A program made the translations under genes and the position numbers. This document shows positions 13,001 through 21,000 of a DNA stretch of 64,000 nucleotides, one piece after another. The stretch's first letter is position 1; each line of letters begins with the position of its first letter. The stretch lies in assembly GCF_023856365.1 (NCBI RefSeq), contig NC_064548.1, forward strand, positions 3,261,001 through 3,325,000. Direction: 5' to 3'. Under the pieces are notes generated by a model, which was given only the letters and a program-made list of their open reading frames with translations, was not told the DNA's origin and searched no databases. The DNA is from Brienomyrus brachyistius (lineage: Eukaryota > Chordata > Actinopteri > Osteoglossiformes > Mormyridae).

Positions 13001-16000
13001 CTAAGCACACATCAAAATCAACAAAGAATTGGTCACAGAAACAAAGAATCAAGGTTTTGCGATGGCCCTCTCAGTCTTCAGATTTGAACCCAATTGAAAA
13101 TCTGTGGTCTCAATTGAAGAGAGCAGTTCACAAGAGAAGACCCAAGAATGCCTATGTTCTGCATGGAAGAGCTTTCCAAGATCCCGCCACAAGTATTTTC
13201 CAACCTTGATAAAAACTATAGAAAGAGGCTGTTTGCTGTCATTCTCACAAGGGGAGGCTACTCACATTTCGATGCCAATATTTTTGGAATCTGCCTTATT
13301 ATGAAAATTTGTGTTACTAAAGGAAAATTTTATTTTGTTACAAAAATGTGCTTGACAATAAAAGCATGAGGCTTACCTAAGTGTTTAAGCACAAAATATC
13401 ACTCAGTGCATGTGTGGTCCCTTTTACACAGTAATTTTTCCACGAAGGGTGCCAATGGAAACCTTTCATGGGAGCTCCTGCGTTTACTTCAAGAGATAAG
13501 ATCAGGAAGCATTGCGATTACTGCATGATATTCACCTTTACTTTTTGATGCGCCCTTGTGTGTGTGTGTGTGTGTGTGTGTACATGCGTGTGTGTATAAA
13601 ATTCACATTTTTAATGCATATTGAGTTTACCCAAGTTGTAGAGGGCCTCTGTGCACGAGGAGTCATTCCTCAAGGCTTCTTTAAAGAACTCGCCAGCCTT
13701 CTCATGGTCACCTCGCACAAACAGTGTATTGCCCTTGTTGATGAGGGCAGCGGGATTGTAGCGGTCAGCCATCATAGCCAAGTCTGCATAGCGGTCTGCC
13801 TGGTCATAGTCCTTCTCCTGAGGAAAGCGCAGGACATTTTTAGCTGATACCATTGTGAGTTGGGACTTGGAAGTGGTGTCAGGGGGAGCTCATGATTCTT
13901 ATACGCAATACACAGAAAACTGCTTTAACAATGTTAAATAGGGCTGGCACCATATGGATTTATGTGACAATGAAGACCCTTACATTTTAGCAATAACATG
14001 TGAGAAGGAGTGCAGTTGCACTGCAATATATCAGGGTTGCGATTCGGTGGTAGGCACGAGGCTGCAGGCTGAGTGCCGAAGATGATCACAGCCATTATAT
14101 ACTGGAGTACATCCATGCGACTTCAAATATGTTATTGCTTTTATACAACAGTTCATTGAGTAGCATTTCTAAGTTAGCACTAATAAGTCAGAACACATAA
14201 TTCTTTGCTTGGTTATTCATTTAATGACAGTATGCCTTTTTGTAAACAGTCATGGCTATATTAAATGTCATATATCTGGTTGACGGAAAGAGAAACCCCC
14301 GCTTCATTCATGTTTTAGTAACACGCTCAGCAGAGGGTCACATTCTCACCAGGAAGTAGAGGAAGGACAGGTTGGTTGCTGCAGCACTTTTTACTCTAGT
14401 GTCCTTCTTCTCAAACATCTTCAGTGTCTCCACAGCCTGAAAACAAACATTTACACAAAGCAACTTCAACACACTGCAGTTCTATAGCATGTGGATTCTC
14501 ACAATTCTACATCCTAAAAGTCTATATCTTCTGTTGGCCTCAGCATCATTCTGACTTGGAGCAAAACTAAAATTGCTTTATGGATCTACAAGTCGACACC
14601 GATCTACGACAGCCGAACAGTGGGTAGTTCAGTCAAGTACAGCTTACAGTAACATGGAGGCCTTAAAAACAGAGAGACCTTAGACATACCTCACTCTTAA
14701 GGCCCGTGGAGACGGGCAGAGGGCAAGAAACAGAACAGAAACTGTAATAAACAAATGGGATGGAGAATGTGCTGATGAAGCAAAAGGGGGAAAAATGCCA
14801 GACAATCAGGCAGGTACACTGGAGGAGGATTGGCCACCAAGAAGGCAAACACACCTATGTGATCCAGTGCAGACATCACCATTCACGTGCTGCAGGTTTA
14901 CCTGATTGAACTCCTTCTGCCGGAGGTATGTGATGGCTTTGCTGATCTCTAAATCATTGGCCAATTCCACATACTGGGAGCTCTTCACCATTTCCACACA
15001 CCTAATAAAAATAATTAAAAAAAAGAATTCAATGCAAACAGCACACAGGCCACAGCACACCCTCTGTTGGTATGTCCACTCTCACCAGTCAAATCCTGCT
15101 GCAAAGGACGCCTCAACGGCCGGAGCAATAAGCTTCGCCGCAGTCATGATGTACTTCTCTGCCAGCGCCTTCCTGTGGTAAATACAGGGCTTTTCGTTTA
15201 TCTGTTTATAATCACTTTATGCACTAAACCGTTATACTGTTCCTTATGTGAATTTCAACAATCTGTTCTGCTACATCAAAAGCTATAACCGCAAGCGATC
15301 TGTAAGCCCCTGCTGGGCAGCATTATGTGAACCAGTTTCTTTGATCATTACAGTAAGATAGAGTACCTCTCCCTTTCCATCTGGTGGAGCTGGTCATTCT
15401 TGATGGCTTCGATCACAAGGTTAGTATGAGGGTCATCCTGTGAAAAGACATCAGTCCCACATTAGGGACACCAAGAGACATATGTATAGAGTCACTGTTC
15501 AGCAGAACCCAGCTGGCTTCCATCTGCATGCTTAGAGATCCATCAGCCATAGGCTCACATCCCCCCAAATGTGAAAACACTACTGATGCTCTTTCTTACC
15601 CACTGCCATTCGACTGCACAATGGCACCCATATTGTAAATGCACATTGAATGTACATGCGCTATTTGCACAACATCCATTTTTGCACTGCATTTACCATA
15701 GTAGGACATTCTTTGGCATAGTTCTAATTTTTAACTGACTATTTTTATTTGTATTACTGATTTTCCTTTACATACATATTATCTGTTTTGCACTTACATT
15801 ATCCTTTGTAACATATATTTATTTTTCTTATCAACTGGACAAATAAATTCTCTCATCAATTTAAAGGACTTTAGTTATTGGTTATTAATCAAATAACTAG
15901 AAGACTATTGTCTACTATACATATAGGCATTGTCTACAGATAACAAAATTTCATTCTAAAAGATACTTCTGTGATTTCACACTTCTGAGGAAATCTCTGC

Positions 16001-17996
16001 GCGAAACAAAGGCCAGCACTGCCAACAAACGGTTGGAGCACATGCACTGTACTCACATTGGAGGGAGTGTACTTCTCTTCATCCTCAATCCCCAGTGGAA
16101 CATAGATGAGCTTTTGGAAGGCCTTCTTCATCCGTTCACGGTCACCGATGGCATAGTAACACAGGATCAGGTTGAAACCTGTCCTGATGTTGGGACTTTC
16201 AGTCATGATGTGCTCAAAAGAGCTGATGGCGTCTGAGTACTGACCCATGCGGATGAAAACTACCCCAATGTTCTGCATTATTTTTATCCTGTAAAAGGAA
16301 TTGGAGACAGCATGTCATTATCGGGACCCTACTTTGCAACATTTGAAACTGAAGTGAACGAGGGCTGAACAATTTATCAATTTCAAATCGAAATCGCGAT
16401 TTGAAACAACGCGATTAGCAAATTGCAAAGTCTACGATTTAGGATATGTATTATACAACACATTTGACCCAGGGTTTGCTTTATGTTTGATTGTTCTCTG
16501 CAAATTTAAAAAAGTAATACATATATGTTGGAAGCAATTCATGGCACTTCATCCTTGCTTTAGAATACAGACCAGTTAATATTTTGATGATGTATCGTGT
16601 GGCAATGCTGTGTCATGTGATTTAAATCTGACACACACTGAATATTGTACTGAAGCTTGACATATAAAAAATCATATCGCAAATCAAATCGTAATCGCAA
16701 TATCTGTCAGAAAAATCGCGATTAGATATTTTCCTCAAATTGTTCAGCCCTAAAGTGAACATCAATTCAGTAAATATATACAGTCCTAAAACACATTGAA
16801 CATATCACGAACACCTGACTTTCATACAGTGTTATATATGTTAGAAGTAACAACATATCAGAAATATGTGTTGGGACAATATTTGATTATACTTATCCTA
16901 AACACCTTCATTTTAGTTATCAAGTGATATGAAATTGGATACATAGTGGTGTAATGAAGTTATCATGGGCTAAGACAAAGGTACAGATGGGTTTGGGGGG
17001 GTAGACCCCAGCTCACCGCATGTCCTTGTGTGTGTTAGAGATCTGATCCAGTGCCATTCGGTAGAACTTAATAGCCTTTGGGTAGTTCTTCTGCTTAAAG
17101 TAAATATTAGCCATGTTCACTTTCAAACGTCCTGCAGAAACAAAACAAGTATCAGGTACACGTCTCTTAATACGCACTGTTCAGCTTAAACCTGTACAAA
17201 TATAAAGACGGTCACACAGACGATTGAAGAAGTCTCAACAGCTATTAAAGAGCAAAAGAAATATGAGCTGAGATAAACACTAAAACAGTCATTGTCTCAT
17301 TATTGTAAAAGGTTGCCTCTAACAAAGCTAGATATATACTTTTTAAAGGACACTCTGAACCTGCATGGTCAGTCTTCCATAGCTTACCTGCATTAGTAAA
17401 CATCTTGTTCTTCACAATGACCTGGTAGGTGTTAAGAGCTTCTGGGAACATGTCATTGTTGCCATATTGGTTGGCCAAATTAAAGAGAACCTGGACAGAA
17501 ACCAGAAAAACTTAACAATGCCATTATACAACACTCTTGGCTCTCTCCTTGTATCACATGACAGACTTACAGAGTAGGTTAAGTCCAGGTTAATGTGATC
17601 AGCTGTCCCTGTCTGGTCCCTCTGCCTGACCAGAGTCCTCTCCTTCCGCCCAGCATCCTTGGCCTTTTCTAGTGCCTGGAAAGCAACAGCCAGTTTTTGC
17701 ACACAAACACACACACATACAGTCAGAGACAGATGCATACAGCGAGAAGCAAAAATAATGGGATTGTGTAGTGAAACTGGGTATTTTTGCTGTGTTTTCA
17801 GGAAATTCCAGGTCAAATGACCACTGCACATGAACACACACACACACACACACGGGTAAACATATATTTTTCATTGCAGTCACATATTTTTATTAAATTG
17901 AGTTGACTAGGAAACTGGTCCCCATAAGTGAAAAAAATGGGTATTCATCACGTTGTGGGGACATTGTGTCCCCATAAAGTAAGGTATACCCGCTCA

Positions 17997-18048
<52 letters not shown>

Positions 18049-21000
18049 TTCAAATACACATGTCAGTTCCAATCCACAGTCACACCTACCAGCTGCAAGT
18101 CACCTCGAACATTAGCAATGCAACTCTCCTCAATCAAGTCGTTCACCTTCTTCTCCAGAATCTTAATTTTTTCCTCAGGTCTGAGAGGACATGGTCAGAC
18201 AAGAGATTTCTGTGAGCCCACTGCAACACGCAACATACTGCAGAAGACTGATGATGTAATATATCACAATGATGTTAAGTGAGAGATGCATGATATTTTG
18301 GTATCAGTATCAAAATATCGGACAGCCAATATGTAGACTTCAGTCGATATTCAAAGTTAGCAGCACAAGAGCTTAAGACATAACTACAAAAATAATGGGG
18401 ATGACTGATCAGCTGTTGTCCATTGTGGAAGACAAGAGATTCCGTCGGCCCATTCACCACTTAGAAGCTCGCTACAGTCTCCCAAGTCGGTGCTACTTTG
18501 TTGATGCCTCACTGTCTGCATTATATGATGTGGTTGCACTAGTGAAACATCAGTTTCACTACAGACTTGGGGAGTTCAGGTTAGCTAGTTATCGGTCGTA
18601 TTAGACAATAATATATTGATATGGGTATCAGTCAAAATGTTCACATCAGAGCACCACTATCATAAACATAACATTATATTACCAAGGAATTATGCTATAG
18701 AAACATTTCACCAATGCACACAATGCTTCAAAAACCAGCACACCTTCACGGTACATACAGAAAAACTACAACTGTTATACACAACAGCATGTTCTTCTTG
18801 ACACAAACTAATGCAAAGAAATATATCAATTAGAAAATGAACCTACGTGTCCTCAGTTTTAGATTCCAATGGCGGTGCGGGTCCTTTGGACTGGCCCAGA
18901 GGGTCAAACGTAGAGCCTAGAAAGCAGAACAAAATAATGGTAAAACAAGTCCATACCATAATGGTTAGGGAAGCGCACTTGTAATCGAAAATCCCCGACA
19001 AGCAAGGCACCACTGAGGTACCCTGGGCAAGGTACTGCTCCCCAGGCGCTGAATTAGCTGCCCCCTGCTATAGTATGTTGCATTGTCACATCTCGGGTTA
19101 AACGCAGAGGACACATTTCGCTGTGGTGTGTCAACCAATCACTAAATTCTAATGGCCATCCAGAAAATAGAAGCCACAGGTCAGGTCCCCCCCGACTGAC
19201 ATGCGACCCAGATCCACCCTCTGGAAATGCCCGTCTATCTCGATGTCAGTGAGGTGTTATGTGGGTCGACCCCTTGGCCTAGTCCGGTCGCACCTGTCTT
19301 CAACAATGAAGATCCAATGAGCTGGATCACCCACTGGGAATCACTACACATGGCTGTAGAGCCATAACTGACACTCCCTTAAAATACAGGGACTCCCTAA
19401 GCAACCGCTCATTTGACTCAAAGTCAAACCAGTGGTACCCGAGGATTCGAACAGCTGTCACCTCCAGAAGTTCTCAGATGATACAGCCATCATTGGATGT
19501 ATATCGAAGGGTAACAATCTGGAATACAGTTGGGTCATTGCCAAATTTTTGAATGGTGTGGAAGGAATCACCTCCTGATAAACGCCAGTAAGACAAAGGA
19601 GTTGGTAACTGACTTCCGCCACAAGGTGACTCCATCTGCACCAATGAACATTCTGGGAGTGCAGGCACAGGTTGTGTCTGTGGTCAAATATCTGGGTGTT
19701 CACATAAACATCAAACTGGACTGGTCACATAATACAGATGCCCTGTACAAGAAGGAGCAAAGCTGTCTCCACCAGCTGAGAAGGCTGAGGTCCTTTGGTT
19801 TGTGCAGGACACTAATAAAGACCTTTTACGACACTATGGTAGCATCTGCTATATTCTTTGCGGTGGTCTGCTGGGGGTGCGGGAGCTCAGGGAGAGACAG
19901 GAAGAGACTGAACAAACTGGTCTGGAGCGCTGGCTCTGTCCTGGGCTGTTCTTTGGACTCCGCTGAGGAGGTAGCTGAGAGGAGGATGCTGACCAAATTT
20001 ACATCCATTACGGTCAGTCCCTCTTACCCCCTGCATGACACAGTGAGAACATCACGAAGCTCCTTCAGCAACAGACTACTGCATCCAACATGCAAGAAGG
20101 AACGCTTCCGCAGTTCCTTCCTTCCATCTGCCATCAGACTTTATAACATCTCAGTCACCTAAAGTTCATAAATTATGTCACTATTCTGTATATTGTGCAA
20201 TATCTGCTGCATAGGCATCCAACTATATTTACATCACTCTGTGAAATCTGTATGTATCTGTATATGTATGAATGTGTATTTTGGGTCTGTGCAATACACT
20301 GTATGTGTAATTGTGTGCTCTAATTTTATTATTTATTATATCTGTTACAGTATTTTTTTGGTCTGTTTCTTTTCTATTGCTTTTTGTTTACTGGCTGTGG
20401 CAACAACTAAATTTCCCCAATGTGGGATCAATAAAATCTTATCTATCTATATATTCTCCAAAGTGACACGGTCCCAAAATAGTCCATTCTTCATCTCAAG
20501 TCATTGGATATCATCCATGTCTCGCAGTCATCCAGCAAGACAGGAAGCACCAGGACTCCAAAGACTCTTACAAAGATATCGAGAGAGCTACACACCCCTT
20601 TGCAACAAACCTATGACCTCCCAGTACTCTCACAGTCTGTCTACTGACTTCACAGGAAGAGTCACCAGAGACATGCTCAAGAGGTCATTAGAGGTCTGGG
20701 GCCAGTTGCACAAAACACCCTGAGTTAAGATTTTCCTTAAAGTTCATTGGTTATGGAATGAATTTTCTGATGCAGAAATACGGAGATACATACAAAAATA
20801 TATTTAATGTAACCGAGACATAGCAATAATTTTACCTACTTTTTCCTCCACTACTTCTCTTGTCCCAGTACTTCCACATATCTTCCAAGTTAGCACCGGT
20901 GCTTGTCGTCAACAATTCAGCAAAGTTTATCACTATATACTCCACTCAATTGTTCTTAGCCGAGCAAAAAGTACCTACTCGAAGTGAACACAATACAGCA

